Shown one piece after another: positions 39,122-49,826 of a DNA stretch of 64,000 nt. Within the stretch, counting starts at the first letter, position 1; each line of letters begins with the position of its first letter. Below the pieces are notes generated by a model, which saw nothing but the letters and a program-made list of their open reading frames with translations, had not been told where the DNA came from and searched no databases. Source of the stretch: Trabulsiella odontotermitis (GTDB lineage: Bacteria; Pseudomonadota; Gammaproteobacteria; Enterobacterales; Enterobacteriaceae); assembly GCF_001297775.1 (NCBI RefSeq), contig NZ_LIFX01000016.1, positions 22,972 to 86,971 on the forward strand, given 5' to 3'. A program made the translations under genes and the position numbers.

Positions 39122-39962
39122 ACGCTTCCGTCACCGGCTGACGCTGCTCGCCATCTCGCACGGCGGCGTACAGTCGGCTCCACAGTCCTTCTCCCAGGGT
39201 TTTGGTGGTCACCAGACCCTGACGTTCAAAGCTCTCCACCACCCAATGCGGTAGCGCCGCGATCCCCATCTGCGCCGCCACCATCTGGATCAGCAGCAGC
39301 GTATTATCCACGCTTTTCAGCGAAGGACTGACGCCCGCGGGTTGCAGGAAATGGCGCCAGATATCCAGACGACCGCGCTGCACCGGGTAGATAAGCAACG
39401 TCTCGCTGGCTAAATCTTCCGGCGTGATACGCGCTTTTGCTGCCAGCGGATGCTCCGGCGCCAGAATCAGGCGCACTTCATAATCAAACATCGGTGAATA
39501 GTGCAGACCGCTGCGCGGCAGAATATCGGAGGTGAGGACGATATCCAGCTCGCCTTGCTGCAATGCGGGTTGCGGATCAAACGTCACGCCCGATTTGAAA
39601 TCCACCTCAACCTGCGGCCATTGCGCGCGAAAGTTTTGTAGTGCCGGGGTCAGCCACTGAATACAGCTGTGGCATTCGATCGCAATACGCAGCGTCGTTT
39701 GCTGTGGCTCATTGCAGGCCTGTAGCGCGCGACTGATTTGCGGCAGCACCTGGTTCGCCAGTTGAAGCAGAATTTCCCCCTGTGGCGTGAAGCGCAGCGG
39801 CTGACTTTTACGCACAAAAAGACGAAAGCCGAGGCGCTGTTCCAGATCGCTGAACTGATGGGAAAGGGCGGACTGGGTCTGATGCAGCGTCGCTGCCGCT
39901 GCGGCGAGCGAGCCGCTGTTCCGTAACGCCTGTAGCGTTTTCAGATGTTTTATCTCGATCAT
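39009..39962 (-). CDS. metR: LysR-type regulator MetR
   Basis: MetR activates metE and other methionine genes, with homocysteine as coinducer. It has an N-terminal winged helix-turn-helix (about residues 18-40: [20 protein letters not shown]) and a C-terminal effector-binding domain. Length 317 equals E. coli MetR. It is divergent from metE, the standard arrangement; a MetR half-site palindrome overlaps its own start codon, consistent with autoregulation. The 3' end runs 113 bases into yigM. Confidence 0.96.
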   Translation of the reverse strand: MIEIKHLKTLQALRNSGSLAAAAATLHQTQSALSHQFSDLEQRLGFRLFVRKSQPLRFTPQGEILLQLANQVLPQISRALQACNEPQQTTLRIAIECHSCIQWLTPALQNFRAQWPQVEVDFKSGVTFDPQPALQQGELDIVLTSDILPRSGLHYSPMFDYEVRLILAPEHPLAAKARITPEDLASETLLIYPVQRGRLDIWRHFLQPAGVSPSLKSVDNTLLLIQMVAAQMGIAALPHWVVESFERQGLVTTKTLGEGLWSRLYAAVRDGEQRQPVTEAFIRSTRNHACDHLPFVRNAERPNGDGPTVKPLSPFPQ

Positions 39963-39974
39963 GAAAGTCCTTCA
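39962..39974 (+). promoter_or_regulatory. MetR binding site in the metR-metE intergenic region
   Basis: TGAA-N5-TTCA, the exact MetR consensus, touches the metR start codon. A looser match beginning TGAAC lies near 39983. It is 107 bp upstream of the metE ATG, with a possible metE promoter (TTGAGG at 39997-40002, AT-rich -10 near 40020-40028) between. Confidence 0.8.
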
Positions 39975-40025
39975 CTTCGGCATGAACAAATTGCGCTTGA
40001 GGAATATACAGTACTTGCGAATTAT

Positions 40026-40049
40026 AGATGTGTAAACATCTGGATGGCT
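40026..40049 (+). promoter_or_regulatory. MetJ operator (three tandem met boxes) of metE
   Basis: Three adjacent 8-bp boxes AGATGTGT, AAACATCT and GGATGGCT match AGACGTCT at 6, 6 and 5 positions. MetJ with S-adenosylmethionine binds such tandem arrays. The operator overlaps the likely metE start of transcription and should repress it in methionine. Confidence 0.78.
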
Positions 40050-40080
40050 AAATCCTGAAAAATTCACAAGGGGCAACAGT

Positions 40081-42342
40081 ATGACAATTATTAACCACAC
40101 CCTCGGTTTTCCTCGCGTTGGCCTGCACCGCGAGCTGAAAAAAGCGCAAGAAAGTTATTGGGCGGGGAATGCTTCTCGCGAAGCGTTGCTGGAAACCGGT
40201 CGCGAACTGCGCGCTCGTCACTGGGAACAGCAAAAACAGGCCGGTATTGATCTGCTGCCGGTGGGGGACTTCGCCTGGTACGACCATGTTCTGACGACCA
40301 GCCTGTTGCTGGGTAACGTACCGGCTCGTCATCAGAATAAAGACGGTTCCGTGGATATCGACACCCTGTTCCGCATCGGGCGTGGTCGCGCACCGACCGG
40401 CGAACCGGCGGCGGCCGCGGAAATGACCAAGTGGTTTAACACCAACTATCACTACATGGTGCCTGAGTTCACCAAAGGCCAGCAGTTCAAATTGACCTGG
40501 ACGCAATTGCTGGAAGAAGTCGACGAAGCGCTGGCACTGGGCCATAGGGTGAAACCGGTACTGCTGGGGCCGGTCACTTATCTGTGGCTGGGCAAAGTGA
40601 AGGGCGAATCATTCGATCGCCTCAGCCTGCTGAATGACATTCTGCCGGTCTACAAACAGGTGCTGGCAGCGCTGGCAAAACGTGGCATCGAGTGGGTGCA
40701 GATTGACGAGCCCGCGCTGGTGCTTGAACTGCCGCAGGCATGGCTGGAAGCATTCAAACCTGCGTACGACGCGTTGCAAGGGGCGGTGAAGCTGCTGCTC
40801 ACCACCTATTTTGAAGGCGTCACGCCGAATCTGGACACCATCACTTCGTTGCCGGTACAGGGGCTGCATGTGGATCTGGTACACGGTAAGGACAGCGTTG
40901 CCGAACTGCATAAACGTCTGCCTGCTGACTGGCTGCTGTCTGCCGGTCTGGTGAATGGCCGTAACGTCTGGCGCGCCGATCTGACAGAAAAATACGCGCA
41001 AATTCGCGATATCATCGGCAAACGTGATCTGTGGGTCGCCTCTTCCTGTTCTCTGTTACACAGCCCGATCGACTTGAGCGTGGAAACGCGGCTTGATGCG
41101 GAAGTGAAGAGCTGGTTCGCCTTTGCGCTGCAAAAATGCGAAGAGCTGGCGTTGCTGCGCGATGCGCTGAACAGTGGCGATACGGCGAAAATTACCGAAT
41201 GGAGCGCGCCAATTCAGGCTCGTCGCCACTCCACCCGCGTCCACAACGCTGCCGTGGAAAAACGTCTTGCGGCAATCACCGCGAAGGACAGCCAGCGTGC
41301 AAATGCGTACCCGGTGCGTGCTGAAGCGCAGCGCGCACGCTTCAATTTGCCGGCATGGCCGACCACTACCATCGGTTCATTCCCGCAAACCACGGAAATC
41401 CGCAGCCTGCGTCTGGATTTCAAAAAGGGCAACCTCGACGCCAGTCATTACCGTACTGGTATCGCCGGGCATATCAAACAGGCGATTATCGAGCAGGAGC
41501 AACTGGGGCTGGATGTGCTGGTGCACGGTGAAGCGGAACGTAATGACATGGTGGAATACTTCGGTGAGCACCTGGACGGCTTCATCTTTACCCAGAACGG
41601 TTGGGTGCAGAGCTATGGCTCCCGTTGCGTTAAGCCGCCGGTAGTCATCGGTGATATCAGCCGCCCGGAACCGATCACCGTGGAATGGGCCAAATATGCG
41701 CAGTCGCTGACCGATAAACCGGTCAAAGGCATGCTGACGGGCCCGGTCACTATTCTCTGCTGGTCTTTCCCGCGTGAAGACGTCAGCCGTGAAACCATCG
41801 CCAAACAGATTGCGCTGGCCTTGCGTGATGAAGTGGCGGATCTCGAAGCCGCAGGCATCGGCATCATTCAGATCGACGAACCGGCACTGCGCGAAGGTCT
41901 GCCGCTGCGTCGTAGCGACTGGGATGCGTATCTGCAGTGGGGCGTAGAGGCGTTTCGTATTAACGCGGCCGTGGCGAAGAATGACACGCAGATCCACACC
42001 CATATGTGTTACTGCGAGTTCAACGACATCATGGACTCCATCGCCGCACTGGATGCAGACGTCATCACCATCGAAACCTCGCGTTCTGACATGGAACTGC
42101 TGGAAGCGTTTGAAGCGTTCGAATATCCAAACGAAATCGGGCCGGGCGTGTATGACATTCACTCGCCGAATGTGCCAGACGTAGAGTGGATTGAGGCATT
42201 ACTGGCGAAAGCCGCACAGCGCATTCCGGCGGAACGTCTGTGGGTGAACCCGGACTGCGGCCTGAAAACCCGCGGCTGGCCGGAAACCCGTGCCGCGCTG
42301 GCGAACATGGTTAAAGCCGCGCAGAATCTGCGTCAGGCATAA
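40081..42342 (+). CDS. metE: Cobalamin-independent methionine synthase MetE
   Basis: MetE transfers the methyl group of 5-methyltetrahydropteroyl-triglutamate to homocysteine. It has two TIM-barrel domains. The zinc ligands lie in THMCYCEF (His and Cys, about 641 and 643) and [10 protein letters not shown] (Cys726), with the FPRVGL folate-binding part at the N terminus. Length 753 equals E. coli. It is regulated by MetR and MetJ sites upstream and ends in an intrinsic terminator. Confidence 0.97.
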   Translation: MTIINHTLGFPRVGLHRELKKAQESYWAGNASREALLETGRELRARHWEQQKQAGIDLLPVGDFAWYDHVLTTSLLLGNVPARHQNKDGSVDIDTLFRIGRGRAPTGEPAAAAEMTKWFNTNYHYMVPEFTKGQQFKLTWTQLLEEVDEALALGHRVKPVLLGPVTYLWLGKVKGESFDRLSLLNDILPVYKQVLAALAKRGIEWVQIDEPALVLELPQAWLEAFKPAYDALQGAVKLLLTTYFEGVTPNLDTITSLPVQGLHVDLVHGKDSVAELHKRLPADWLLSAGLVNGRNVWRADLTEKYAQIRDIIGKRDLWVASSCSLLHSPIDLSVETRLDAEVKSWFAFALQKCEELALLRDALNSGDTAKITEWSAPIQARRHSTRVHNAAVEKRLAAITAKDSQRANAYPVRAEAQRARFNLPAWPTTTIGSFPQTTEIRSLRLDFKKGNLDASHYRTGIAGHIKQAIIEQEQLGLDVLVHGEAERNDMVEYFGEHLDGFIFTQNGWVQSYGSRCVKPPVVIGDISRPEPITVEWAKYAQSLTDKPVKGMLTGPVTILCWSFPREDVSRETIAKQIALALRDEVADLEAAGIGIIQIDEPALREGLPLRRSDWDAYLQWGVEAFRINAAVAKNDTQIHTHMCYCEFNDIMDSIAALDADVITIETSRSDMELLEAFEAFEYPNEIGPGVYDIHSPNVPDVEWIEALLAKAAQRIPAERLWVNPDCGLKTRGWPETRAALANMVKAAQNLRQA

Positions 42343-42352
42343 CTGATGATCG

Positions 42353-42389
42353 AAGCCGGGCGACGCAAACGCGCACCCGGCTTGTTTTT
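42353..42389 (+). terminator. Intrinsic terminator of metE
   Basis: AAGCCGGG (42353-42360) pairs with CCCGGCTT (42376-42383), followed by GTTTTT. The T run overlaps the stop codon of the convergent dlhH gene. Confidence 0.9.
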
Positions 42390-43197
42390 ATTTCTTCACG
42401 CCATAGCGCGCAAACCACTCCAGCATCCGCTGCCAGCCATCTCTGGCGGATTCAGCGTGATAGCTCGGTCGGTAATCGGCATTAAACGCATGCCCGGCCT
42501 CAGGGTAAACCACAATCTCCGCTTTCGCGTTCGCGGCGCGTAACGCCTGCCGCATGGTTTCCACGCTCTCAAGCGAAATCCCGGTATCCTGACCGCCGTA
42601 CAATCCCAGCACCGGCGCGTTGAGATCGGTCGCCACATCCACCGGGTTTTTTGGCGAATTCAGCGAGGTATCGCCCGCCAGTTTCCCGTACCACGCCACG
42701 GCTGCTTTGAGCTGCGGATTATGCGCGGCATACAGCCAGGCGATGCGCCCACCCCAGCAGAAACCGGTGATTAACAGACGATGAGGATCACCGCCGTTGC
42801 GGGCTGCCCAGTTGGCAACATGGTCCAGATCCGCCAGCACCTGCGCATCCGGCACTTTTGACACCAGGTTGCTGAATAGCGTCGGGATATCAGCGTAATC
42901 ATTCGGGTTGCCCTGGCGGAAATAGAGCTCTGGCGCCACGGCCTGATACCCTTCCAGTGCCAGACGGCGGCACAAATCGCGGATGTGCTCATGCACACCG
43001 AAAATTTCCTGAACCACAATCACGACCGGCAGCGAGCCGTCGACATCTTTGGGCCGCGCGTAATAAGCGGGCATGTTATCGCCCTGGGTGGGGATCGTCG
43101 TTTCACTCGCCGTAATCGCCTCTTCCGGCGTACGTACAATGGTGGATGCGTGTGGTGAAGCTGCAGGTGCAAAGCCAGGTTGGTTGTCTGTCTTCAT
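42388..43197 (-). CDS. ysgA: Dienelactone hydrolase family protein YsgA (DlhH)
   Basis: This is an alpha/beta hydrolase of the dienelactone hydrolase family, 269 residues. The Cys-Asp-His triad is complete: Cys147 in GFCWGG, Asp204 in GGQDTG and His236 in AGHAFNADYRPSY. E. coli carries the same gene between metE and udp. The physiological substrate is not established; carboxymethylenebutenolidase activity is inferred from the family. It is divergent from udp and convergent with metE. Confidence 0.9.
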   Translation of the reverse strand: MKTDNQPGFAPAASPHASTIVRTPEEAITASETTIPTQGDNMPAYYARPKDVDGSLPVVIVVQEIFGVHEHIRDLCRRLALEGYQAVAPELYFRQGNPNDYADIPTLFSNLVSKVPDAQVLADLDHVANWAARNGGDPHRLLITGFCWGGRIAWLYAAHNPQLKAAVAWYGKLAGDTSLNSPKNPVDVATDLNAPVLGLYGGQDTGISLESVETMRQALRAANAKAEIVVYPEAGHAFNADYRPSYHAESARDGWQRMLEWFARYGVKK

Positions 43198-43316
43198 GGT
43201 TATTCTCCATACCCTTGAATGGTTAGCGCATGGTTTACTATAGACTGCACGTTAATAATCCACAGTGCCTGAAACAGGCTATCTTTTGTGCAGAGCCGCG
43301 AAACAGAATTTTGTTA

Positions 43317-43332
43317 TGTGATGCAAATCACT
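43317..43332 (+). promoter_or_regulatory. Distal CRP site of udp
   Basis: TGTGA-N6-TCACT, one change from the CRP consensus core. Its centre is 52 bp from the second site, the spacing of the -93.5 and -41.5 sites at E. coli udp, where CytR binds between them. Confidence 0.85.
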
Positions 43333-43368
43333 AAATAATGAGAATTAACTGCAATCATTTTCATTCAG

Positions 43369-43384
43369 AGTGATAAGTATCACG
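43369..43384 (+). promoter_or_regulatory. Proximal CRP site of udp
   Basis: AGTGA-N6-TCACG. If centred at -41.5, transcription would start near 43418, with TAAAGT (43406-43411) as the -10. The arrangement predicts a class II CRP-activated promoter with CytR repression. Confidence 0.78.
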
Positions 43385-43456
43385 AAAACGCCGCAGGCGC
43401 TTCGGTAAAGTACCCTTTTACTTCTGCTGATAATCTGACCCACAGAGGAGTTTTAT

Positions 43457-44218
43457 ATGTCCAAGTCCGATGTTTTTCACTTAGGCCTCACCAAAAATGA
43501 TTTACAAGGGGCTACGCTGGCTATCGTCCCGGGCGATCCTGAGCGTGTTGAAAAGATCGCCGCGCTGATGGAAAAGCCGGTCAAGCTGGCATCGCATCGT
43601 GAATTTACCTCCTGGCGCGCGGAGCTCGGCGGCAAGGCGGTCATCGTGTGCTCAACGGGTATCGGCGGTCCATCCACTTCGATTGCAGTAGAAGAGCTGG
43701 CGCAACTGGGTATCCGCACTTTCCTGCGCGTGGGTACCACCGGTGCCATCCAGCCCAATATCAATGTCGGTGATGTCCTGGTTACCACCGCTTCCGTACG
43801 CCTTGATGGTGCGAGCCTGCACTTCGCGCCGATGGAATACCCGGCCGTGGCTGATTTTGCCTGCACCACTGCGCTGGTAGAAGCGGCGAAAGCCGTTGGC
43901 GCCACCACGCATATCGGCGTAACGGCCTCTTCTGACACCTTCTATCCGGGTCAGGAACGTTACGACACATTCTCTGGTCGCGTGGTGAGCCGTTTCAAAG
44001 GCTCAATGGAAGAGTGGCAGTCCATGGGCGTGATGAACTATGAAATGGAATCCGCCACGCTGCTGACCATGTGCTCCAGCCAGGGCCTGCGTGCGGGTAT
44101 GGTGGCAGGCGTTATCGTCAACCGCACCCAACAGGAAATTCCGAATGTGGAAACCATGAAGCAGACCGAAAGTCATGCGGTGCAAATTGTGGTCGAAGCC
44201 GCACGCCGTCTGCTGTAA
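43457..44218 (+). CDS. udp: Uridine phosphorylase Udp
   Basis: Udp cleaves uridine with phosphate to uracil and ribose-1-phosphate in pyrimidine salvage. It is a nucleoside phosphorylase family 1 protein of 253 residues, the E. coli length. Motifs are [33 protein letters not shown] (phosphate loop) and [14 protein letters not shown] (Glu and Met contact ribose). The promoter has two CRP sites, and an intrinsic terminator follows. Confidence 0.97.
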   Translation: MSKSDVFHLGLTKNDLQGATLAIVPGDPERVEKIAALMEKPVKLASHREFTSWRAELGGKAVIVCSTGIGGPSTSIAVEELAQLGIRTFLRVGTTGAIQPNINVGDVLVTTASVRLDGASLHFAPMEYPAVADFACTTALVEAAKAVGATTHIGVTASSDTFYPGQERYDTFSGRVVSRFKGSMEEWQSMGVMNYEMESATLLTMCSSQGLRAGMVAGVIVNRTQQEIPNVETMKQTESHAVQIVVEAARRLL

Positions 44219-44234
44219 TTTCTCTTCTCTTCCC

Positions 44235-44264
44235 GAAGGCCGATTCGTTCGGCCTTTCTTTTTT
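44235..44264 (+). terminator. Intrinsic terminator of udp
   Basis: AAGGCCG (44236-44242) pairs with CGGCCTT (44250-44256), extended by a G-T pair, and is followed by a T-rich tract to 44264. Confidence 0.9.
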
Positions 44265-44356
44265 GCGTAGCGCCTCGCAGGAAATACCTTTTAAACTGGA
44301 CGTTTATACAGCACAATTCTATTTTGTGCCGGTAAGCAGTTTAAGCAGGGGGAACG

Positions 44357-45805
44357 GTGGATATTACAATCATTCTGAGCGCGGTCGTGGCGCTGATGGC
44401 AGGCATTCTCGTGGGCTGGCTGATTGAGCGCTCCCGCTCGGCACAGCGACAGGCAGATATGCTGGCAGAGCAGCGCGATCTCTTCGGTGAACTCAGCGCC
44501 GCCCGGCAACAGCTGGCGCACAGTGATCACTGGCGTGATGAATGTGAACTGCTGAATAATGAGCTGCGTAACCTGCGCGAAATTAATGCCTCGCTGGAAG
44601 CCGATCTCCGCGAAGTCACGACCCGTCTCGAATCCACGCAAATCCATGCCGAAGATAAACTCCGCCAGATGGTCAACAGCGAGCAGCGCCTGAGTGAACA
44701 GTTCGAAAACCTGGCGAACCGTATTTTCGAACACAGCAACCGACGCGTTGATGAACAAAATCGCCAGAGCCTGAACAGTCTGCTGACCCCGCTTCGTGAA
44801 CAGCTTGATGGCTTCCGCCGCCAGGTGCAGGACAGCTTCGGCCAGGAAGCGCGCGAGCGGCATACCCTTGCCCATGAGATCCGTAACCTGCAACAACTGA
44901 ATGCACAAATGACACAAGAAGCGGTGAACCTGACGCGCGCGCTGAAAGGCGATAACAAAACTCAGGGCAACTGGGGCGAAGTGGTGCTGACCCGGGTACT
45001 GGAGGCATCTGGCCTGCGCGAAGGGCATGAGTACCAGACGCAGGTCAGTATCGAAACCGATGCCCGCGCCCGTATGCAACCCGACGTTATCGTGCGGTTA
45101 CCGCAAGGGAAAGATGTGGTGATTGACGCCAAAATGACGCTGGTTGCTTACGAGCGCTACTTCAATGCGGAGGACGACGCCATCCGCGAGGCGGCAATGC
45201 AGGAGCATATTGCCTCTGTGCGTAACCATATCCGCCTGCTGAGCCGCAAAGACTACCAGCAACTCCCCGGATTGCGTTCGCTCGATTATGTGCTGATGTT
45301 TATCCCTGTCGAGCCCGCGTTTTTGTTAGCGATTGACCGCCAGCCCGAACTCATCACCGAAGCACTGAAAAATAACATCATGCTGGTCAGCCCGACGACC
45401 TTGCTGGTGGCGCTACGAACCATCGCCAATCTCTGGCGATACGAACATCAGAGCCGCAACGCACAGCAGATCGCGGAGCGCGCTGGTCGGCTGTACGACA
45501 AAATGCGCCTGTTTGTCGATGACATGACCTCGGTAGGGCAAAGTCTGGACCGGGCGCAGGACAACTATCGTCAGGCAATGAAAAAACTCTCATCCGGCCG
45601 CGGCAATATGCTGGCGCAGGCAGAAGCGTTCCGCAGCCTGGGTGTAGAAGTGAAACGCGAGATTAATCCGGATTTAACCGATCAGGCGATGGCGCAGGAT
45701 GATGACTATCGTCTGCCTGACGGGCAGGCGCCCGGCGAGACGCACGGAACCCTTTCGGTAGAGAGCGACGAATCAGAAGATAAGCGCTACTCAAGTGAAG
45801 GTTGA
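44357..45805 (+). CDS. rmuC: DNA recombination protein RmuC
   Basis: RmuC is a membrane-tethered predicted nuclease that limits recombination at inverted repeats. It has one N-terminal membrane helix (about 3-24, WLIERSRSAQ after it), a long coiled coil (about 30-190), then the RmuC domain with GNWGEVVLTRVLE and KDVVIDAKMTLVAYERY, which resemble a PD-(D/E)XK core. Length is 482 (E. coli 475). The start is GTG 44357 after GGGGGAAC. ubiE follows 65 bases later. Confidence 0.93.
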   Translation: MDITIILSAVVALMAGILVGWLIERSRSAQRQADMLAEQRDLFGELSAARQQLAHSDHWRDECELLNNELRNLREINASLEADLREVTTRLESTQIHAEDKLRQMVNSEQRLSEQFENLANRIFEHSNRRVDEQNRQSLNSLLTPLREQLDGFRRQVQDSFGQEARERHTLAHEIRNLQQLNAQMTQEAVNLTRALKGDNKTQGNWGEVVLTRVLEASGLREGHEYQTQVSIETDARARMQPDVIVRLPQGKDVVIDAKMTLVAYERYFNAEDDAIREAAMQEHIASVRNHIRLLSRKDYQQLPGLRSLDYVLMFIPVEPAFLLAIDRQPELITEALKNNIMLVSPTTLLVALRTIANLWRYEHQSRNAQQIAERAGRLYDKMRLFVDDMTSVGQSLDRAQDNYRQAMKKLSSGRGNMLAQAEAFRSLGVEVKREINPDLTDQAMAQDDDYRLPDGQAPGETHGTLSVESDESEDKRYSSEG

Positions 45806-45870
45806 TTCGTAGGGGAAAAGCGCCCAATCTGTTACACTTCCAGGACTTTTTTTGATAAGCAGGCGTAAAG

Positions 45871-46626
45871 ATGGCTGAGAATACACAAGAAACGACGCAC
45901 TTTGGCTTTCAGACTGTCGCCAAAGCGCAGAAAGCTGACATGGTTGCACACGTATTCCATTCCGTGGCTGCAAAATATGATGTGATGAACGACCTGATGT
46001 CGTTTGGCATTCATCGTTTGTGGAAGCGCTTTACTATTGATTGCAGTGGCGTTCGACGCGGGCAGACCGTGCTGGATCTGGCGGGCGGTACGGGCGATCT
46101 CACGGCGAAATTTTCGCGACTGGTCGGCGAAACCGGACGTGTCGTTCTGGCAGACATCAACGATTCCATGCTCAAAATGGGGCGGGAAAAGCTGCGTAAT
46201 ATTGGCGTGATTGGCAATGTGGAATATGTCCAGGCCAACGCCGAAGCGTTACCGTTCCCCGATAACACATTCGATTGCATTACCATTTCATTTGGCTTGC
46301 GTAACGTGACGGATAAAGAGAAAGCGTTGCGCTCAATGTACCGCGTTCTTAAACCGGGCGGCCGTCTGCTGGTGCTTGAATTTTCTAAACCGATTCTCGA
46401 TCCGCTGAGCAAAGCGTACGACGCCTACTCATTCCATATTTTGCCGCGCATTGGTGAAGTAGTGGCAAACGATGCGGAAAGCTATCGTTATCTGGCCGAA
46501 TCTATTCGCATGCATCCCGATCAGGACACCCTGAAAGGCATGATGCAGGATGCCGGCTTCGAAAATGTCGATTACTACAACCTGACAGCAGGGATCGTGG
46601 CGTTGCATCGCGGCTATAAATTCTGA
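45871..46626 (+). CDS. ubiE: Ubiquinone/menaquinone C-methyltransferase UbiE
   Basis: UbiE methylates C2 of the ubiquinone precursor 2-octaprenyl-6-methoxy-benzoquinol and demethylmenaquinol. It is a class I SAM methyltransferase with motif [12 protein letters not shown] (67-77), motif post-[10 protein letters not shown], and the family blocks [19 protein letters not shown] and [14 protein letters not shown]. Length 251 matches E. coli. It begins the ubiE-ubiJ-ubiB group. Confidence 0.96.
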   Translation: MAENTQETTHFGFQTVAKAQKADMVAHVFHSVAAKYDVMNDLMSFGIHRLWKRFTIDCSGVRRGQTVLDLAGGTGDLTAKFSRLVGETGRVVLADINDSMLKMGREKLRNIGVIGNVEYVQANAEALPFPDNTFDCITISFGLRNVTDKEKALRSMYRVLKPGGRLLVLEFSKPILDPLSKAYDAYSFHILPRIGEVVANDAESYRYLAESIRMHPDQDTLKGMMQDAGFENVDYYNLTAGIVALHRGYKF

Positions 46627-46639
46627 CAGGAGGGACGCT

Positions 46640-47245
46640 ATGCCTTTCAAACCCTTAGTCAACGCTGGCATTGAAACTGCGCTGAATGCGTTTCTCTGGC
46701 GCGAACGTGCGTTAAAACCCGCTCGCCAGAGATTACTGAACAGAGTGTTACGTGTGGAGCTAAAAGAGTTTTCCTCTCCCGTCGTACTGGCGTTCAGCGA
46801 ACAGCAGATCGATGTACTGGGAGCATGGGAAGGCGACGCCGACTGTACCGTCACCACACGCCTTGGCGTTCTGCCGCAATTGCGCAATCGCCAGCAACTG
46901 ACCGCGTTGATTCGCAGCGGTGATCTGGAAGTGCAGGGCGACATTCAGGTTGTGCAAAATTTTGTCGCACTGGCCGATCTCGCTGAGTTTGATCCTGCGG
47001 AACTGCTTGCCCCCTACACCGGCGACATCGCTGCAGAAGGCGTCAGCAAAGCGCTACGTGCGGGCACATCTTTCTTTCGCCAGGGGTTTCAGCGTCAGCA
47101 ACGTTACGCAGCAGAAGCGTTAACGGAAGAGTGGAAGCTGGCGCCGGGTCCGCTGGAGGTGGCGTGGTTCGCTGAAGAAACCGCGGCCGTTGAACGCGCT
47201 GTTGAAGCATTAGCGAAACGGCTGGATAAACTGGAGGACAAATGA
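46640..47245 (+). CDS. ubiJ: Ubiquinone biosynthesis accessory factor UbiJ
   Basis: UbiJ (YigP) has 201 residues with an N-terminal SCP2-like lipid-binding domain and a C-terminal helical tail. With UbiK it supports the aerobic ubiquinone-synthesis complex in the cytosol. The end of this gene was also described in E. coli as the source of the small RNA EsrE; I have no sequence evidence for a separate promoter here. It is 13 bases after ubiE and overlaps ubiB by 4 bases. Confidence 0.92.
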   Translation: MPFKPLVNAGIETALNAFLWRERALKPARQRLLNRVLRVELKEFSSPVVLAFSEQQIDVLGAWEGDADCTVTTRLGVLPQLRNRQQLTALIRSGDLEVQGDIQVVQNFVALADLAEFDPAELLAPYTGDIAAEGVSKALRAGTSFFRQGFQRQQRYAAEALTEEWKLAPGPLEVAWFAEETAAVERAVEALAKRLDKLEDK

Positions 47246-48882
47246 CGCCAGGGGAAATTCGGCGCCTGTATTTTATCATCCAAACCTTTTTAAGTTACGG
47301 GCTGGATGAACTCATTCCTAAAATGCGTATCACGCTGCCGCTGCGTCTCTGGCGGCGAATGCTGTTCTGGATGCCGAACCGCCATAAAACGCTGCCGCTG
47401 GGCGAACGTCTTCGCCTGGCCCTGCAGGAGCTTGGCCCGGTCTGGATCAAATTCGGTCAGATGCTTTCCACCCGCCGCGACCTTTTTCCGCCACAGATTG
47501 CCGATCAACTGGCACTGTTGCAGGATCGCGTCGCGCCGTTCGACGGGCAACTGGCGAAAAAACAGATTGAGCATGCGATGGGCGATATCCCTGTCGAAAG
47601 CTGGTTTGATGATTTTGACATTACGCCGCTGGCGTCAGCCTCGATTGCGCAGGTGCATACGGCGCGTCTGAAAGAGAACGGCAAAGAGATCGTCATTAAA
47701 GTGATCCGCCCGGACATTCTGCCGGTCATCAAAGCGGACATGAAACTCATCTATCGCCTGGCACGCTGGGTTCCTCGCCTGTTGCCGGACGGACGCCGTC
47801 TGCGCCCGCTGGAAGTGGTGCGCGAATATGAAAAAACGATTATCGATGAACTGAATTTGCTGCGTGAAGCAGCAAACGCCATCCAGCTTCGGCGCAACTT
47901 TGAAAACAGCTCGATGCTGTACGTGCCGGAAGTGTATTCGGACTATTGCAGCCAGAACATGCTGGTGATGGAGCGAATTTACGGCATTCCTGTCTCTGAT
48001 GTCGAGACGCTGGAGAAGCAGGGCACGAACATGAAACTGCTCGCTGAACGCGGCGTTCAGGTGTTCTTCACCCAGGTCTTCCGCGACAGCTTTTTCCACG
48101 CCGACATGCACCCCGGCAATATTTTCGTCAGCTACGATCACCCGGAAGATCCGCAATACATCGGGATCGACTGCGGTATTGTCGGTTCACTCAACAAAGA
48201 AGATAAGCGCTATCTGGCGGAAAATTTTATCGCCTTTTTCAATCGCGATTACCGCAAGGTGGCGGAGCTGCATGTCGATTCCGGCTGGGTACCGCCGGAC
48301 ACCAACGTTGAAGAGTTTGAGTTTGCGATTCGTACCGTTTGTGAGCCTATTTTCGAGAAGCCGCTGGCGGAAATCTCGTTCGGACATGTGCTGCTGAACC
48401 TGTTTAACACTGCGCGACGTTTCAACATGGAAGTGCAGCCGCAACTGGTGTTGCTGCAAAAAACGCTTCTGTATGTTGAAGGCGTCGGTCGTCAGCTTTA
48501 TCCGCAGTTAGATTTGTGGAAAACAGCAAAACCGTTCCTGGAATCCTGGCTTAAGGATCAGGTCGGCCTTCCTGCTCTGGTTCGCACGCTGAAAGAAAAA
48601 GCGCCGTTCTGGATCGAGAAAATGCCTGAAATCCCGGAACTTGTTTACGACAGTCTGCGTCAGAGCAAACAACTTCAGCACAGTATTGATAAAATAGCGC
48701 ACGACTTATCATCGAACCGTATCCGGCAGGGACAATCACGTTATCTGTTTGGTATAGGTGCGGTTTTACTTTTGAGCGGTACGCTGTTGTTAATAAATCG
48801 CCCGGACTGGGGCGTGATGCCCGCCTGGATTATGGCGGGTGGGCTGGTCGTCTGGTTGATTGGCTGGCGTAAAACACGCTGA
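47242..48882 (+). CDS. ubiB: Ubiquinone biosynthesis kinase-like protein UbiB
   Basis: UbiB is an ABC1/ADCK/UbiB atypical kinase-like protein needed for ubiquinone synthesis, thought to extract or move the lipid precursors. The family KxGQ motif is [11 protein letters not shown] (Lys70, Gln73), and the catalytic-loop region is [12 protein letters not shown] followed by GIDCGIVG. Two C-terminal membrane helices follow the kinase-like domain (ending GWRKTR). Length 546 equals E. coli. The ATG overlaps the ubiJ stop. Confidence 0.96.
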   Translation: MTPGEIRRLYFIIQTFLSYGLDELIPKMRITLPLRLWRRMLFWMPNRHKTLPLGERLRLALQELGPVWIKFGQMLSTRRDLFPPQIADQLALLQDRVAPFDGQLAKKQIEHAMGDIPVESWFDDFDITPLASASIAQVHTARLKENGKEIVIKVIRPDILPVIKADMKLIYRLARWVPRLLPDGRRLRPLEVVREYEKTIIDELNLLREAANAIQLRRNFENSSMLYVPEVYSDYCSQNMLVMERIYGIPVSDVETLEKQGTNMKLLAERGVQVFFTQVFRDSFFHADMHPGNIFVSYDHPEDPQYIGIDCGIVGSLNKEDKRYLAENFIAFFNRDYRKVAELHVDSGWVPPDTNVEEFEFAIRTVCEPIFEKPLAEISFGHVLLNLFNTARRFNMEVQPQLVLLQKTLLYVEGVGRQLYPQLDLWKTAKPFLESWLKDQVGLPALVRTLKEKAPFWIEKMPEIPELVYDSLRQSKQLQHSIDKIAHDLSSNRIRQGQSRYLFGIGAVLLLSGTLLLINRPDWGVMPAWIMAGGLVVWLIGWRKTR

Positions 48883-48915
48883 TTTTTTGGCATCGCTAAC
48901 AGCAATGTGCCTACG

Positions 48916-48921
48916 TATAAT
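48916..48921 (+). promoter_or_regulatory. Candidate -10 element of the tat operon
   Basis: A perfect TATAAT 92 bases before the tatA start in the ubiB-tatA gap. No convincing -35 was found at 16-18 bp, so the promoter assignment is tentative. Confidence 0.4.
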
Positions 48922-49013
48922 GTAGATTGATTAATTCATCATCAATGTACACAAGATCACTCAAGCTGCATTGAGGCCGCCTGAAGGATGAAGTGTATTA
49001 CTGGGGAATAAGT

Positions 49014-49271
49014 ATGGGTGGTATTAGCATTTGGCAGTTATTGATTATCGTCGTGATCGTGGTGCTGCTTTTCGGAACGAAAAAGCTGAGCTCTCTGGGG
49101 TCTGACCTGGGTTCCTCCATCAAGGGCTTCAAAAAAGCCATGAATGATGACGAAGAGGAAAAAAAGGATAAGACCGCGCAGGATGCAGATTTCACTGCAA
49201 AATCCATTGCGGACAAGCAGGAAAGTGCTAAGAAAGACGAAGCGAAAAATCACGATAAAGAGCAGGTATAA
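49014..49271 (+). CDS. tatA: Sec-independent translocase subunit TatA
   Basis: TatA oligomerises to form the twin-arginine protein-conducting site. It has an N-terminal membrane helix ([20 protein letters not shown]), a hinge, an amphipathic helix ([19 protein letters not shown]) and an acidic, Lys-rich cytosolic tail. The frame opens at 48993, but ATG 49014 gives [10 protein letters not shown], the known N terminus. It has 85 residues, four fewer than E. coli, all lost in the tail. tatB follows after three bases. Confidence 0.96.
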   Translation: MGGISIWQLLIIVVIVVLLFGTKKLSSLGSDLGSSIKGFKKAMNDDEEEKKDKTAQDADFTAKSIADKQESAKKDEAKNHDKEQV

Positions 49272-49274
49272 TTC

Positions 49275-49823
49275 GTGTTCGATATTGGTTTTAGTGAGCT
49301 ACTACTGATATTCGTGATTGGCCTCATCGTTCTGGGGCCAAAACGGTTGCCTGTAGCGGTCAAAACGGTGGCTGGCTGGGTTCGCGCGCTGCGTTCGCTG
49401 GCGGCGACTGTGCAAAATGAGCTTACTCAGGAACTTAAGCTTCAGGAATTTCAGGACAGCCTGAAGAAGGTTGAGAAAGCCAGCCTCGAAAACCTGACGC
49501 CCGAACTGAAAGCGTCAATGGATGAGCTGCGCGAAGCGGCTGAATCCATGAAGCGCACATACAGTAGTAACGATCCCGAAAAGGCGAGCGACAACGCTAA
49601 CACTATCCATAATCCGGTCGTAAAAGGGTCCGCCGAACAGCGTGAAGGCGTTACCCCGTCAACGGCTGAGCATCAGGCGAGCGCTGAAGAAACTGCGCCG
49701 CAAGCTGAAGCAGAAGCGGTAGTGAAAACGACGGAAACCCAACCGACTGAAGCGTCGGAAGAGGTGAAAGTGACGGTCGCGCCAGCTCCGGCATCCTCTC
49801 CCGTATCAAGTGATAAAGCGTAA
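49275..49823 (+). CDS. tatB: Sec-independent translocase subunit TatB
   Basis: TatB works with TatC as the receptor for twin-arginine signal peptides. A membrane helix ([21 protein letters not shown]) with the conserved Glu8 is followed by an amphipathic helix and a long polar tail rich in Ala, Glu, Pro and Thr. Translation begins at GTG 49275. It has 182 residues against 171 in E. coli; the extra length is in the low-complexity tail, which is poorly conserved. Confidence 0.95.
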   Translation: MFDIGFSELLLIFVIGLIVLGPKRLPVAVKTVAGWVRALRSLAATVQNELTQELKLQEFQDSLKKVEKASLENLTPELKASMDELREAAESMKRTYSSNDPEKASDNANTIHNPVVKGSAEQREGVTPSTAEHQASAEETAPQAEAEAVVKTTETQPTEASEEVKVTVAPAPASSPVSSDKA

Positions 49824-49826
49824 AAC

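Noticed and set aside
42353..42389. Possible REP element between metE and ysgA
   Set aside because: The stem resembles REP GC content (GCCGGG/CCCGGC) but is single, short and followed by a T run, so it is better explained as the metE terminator.
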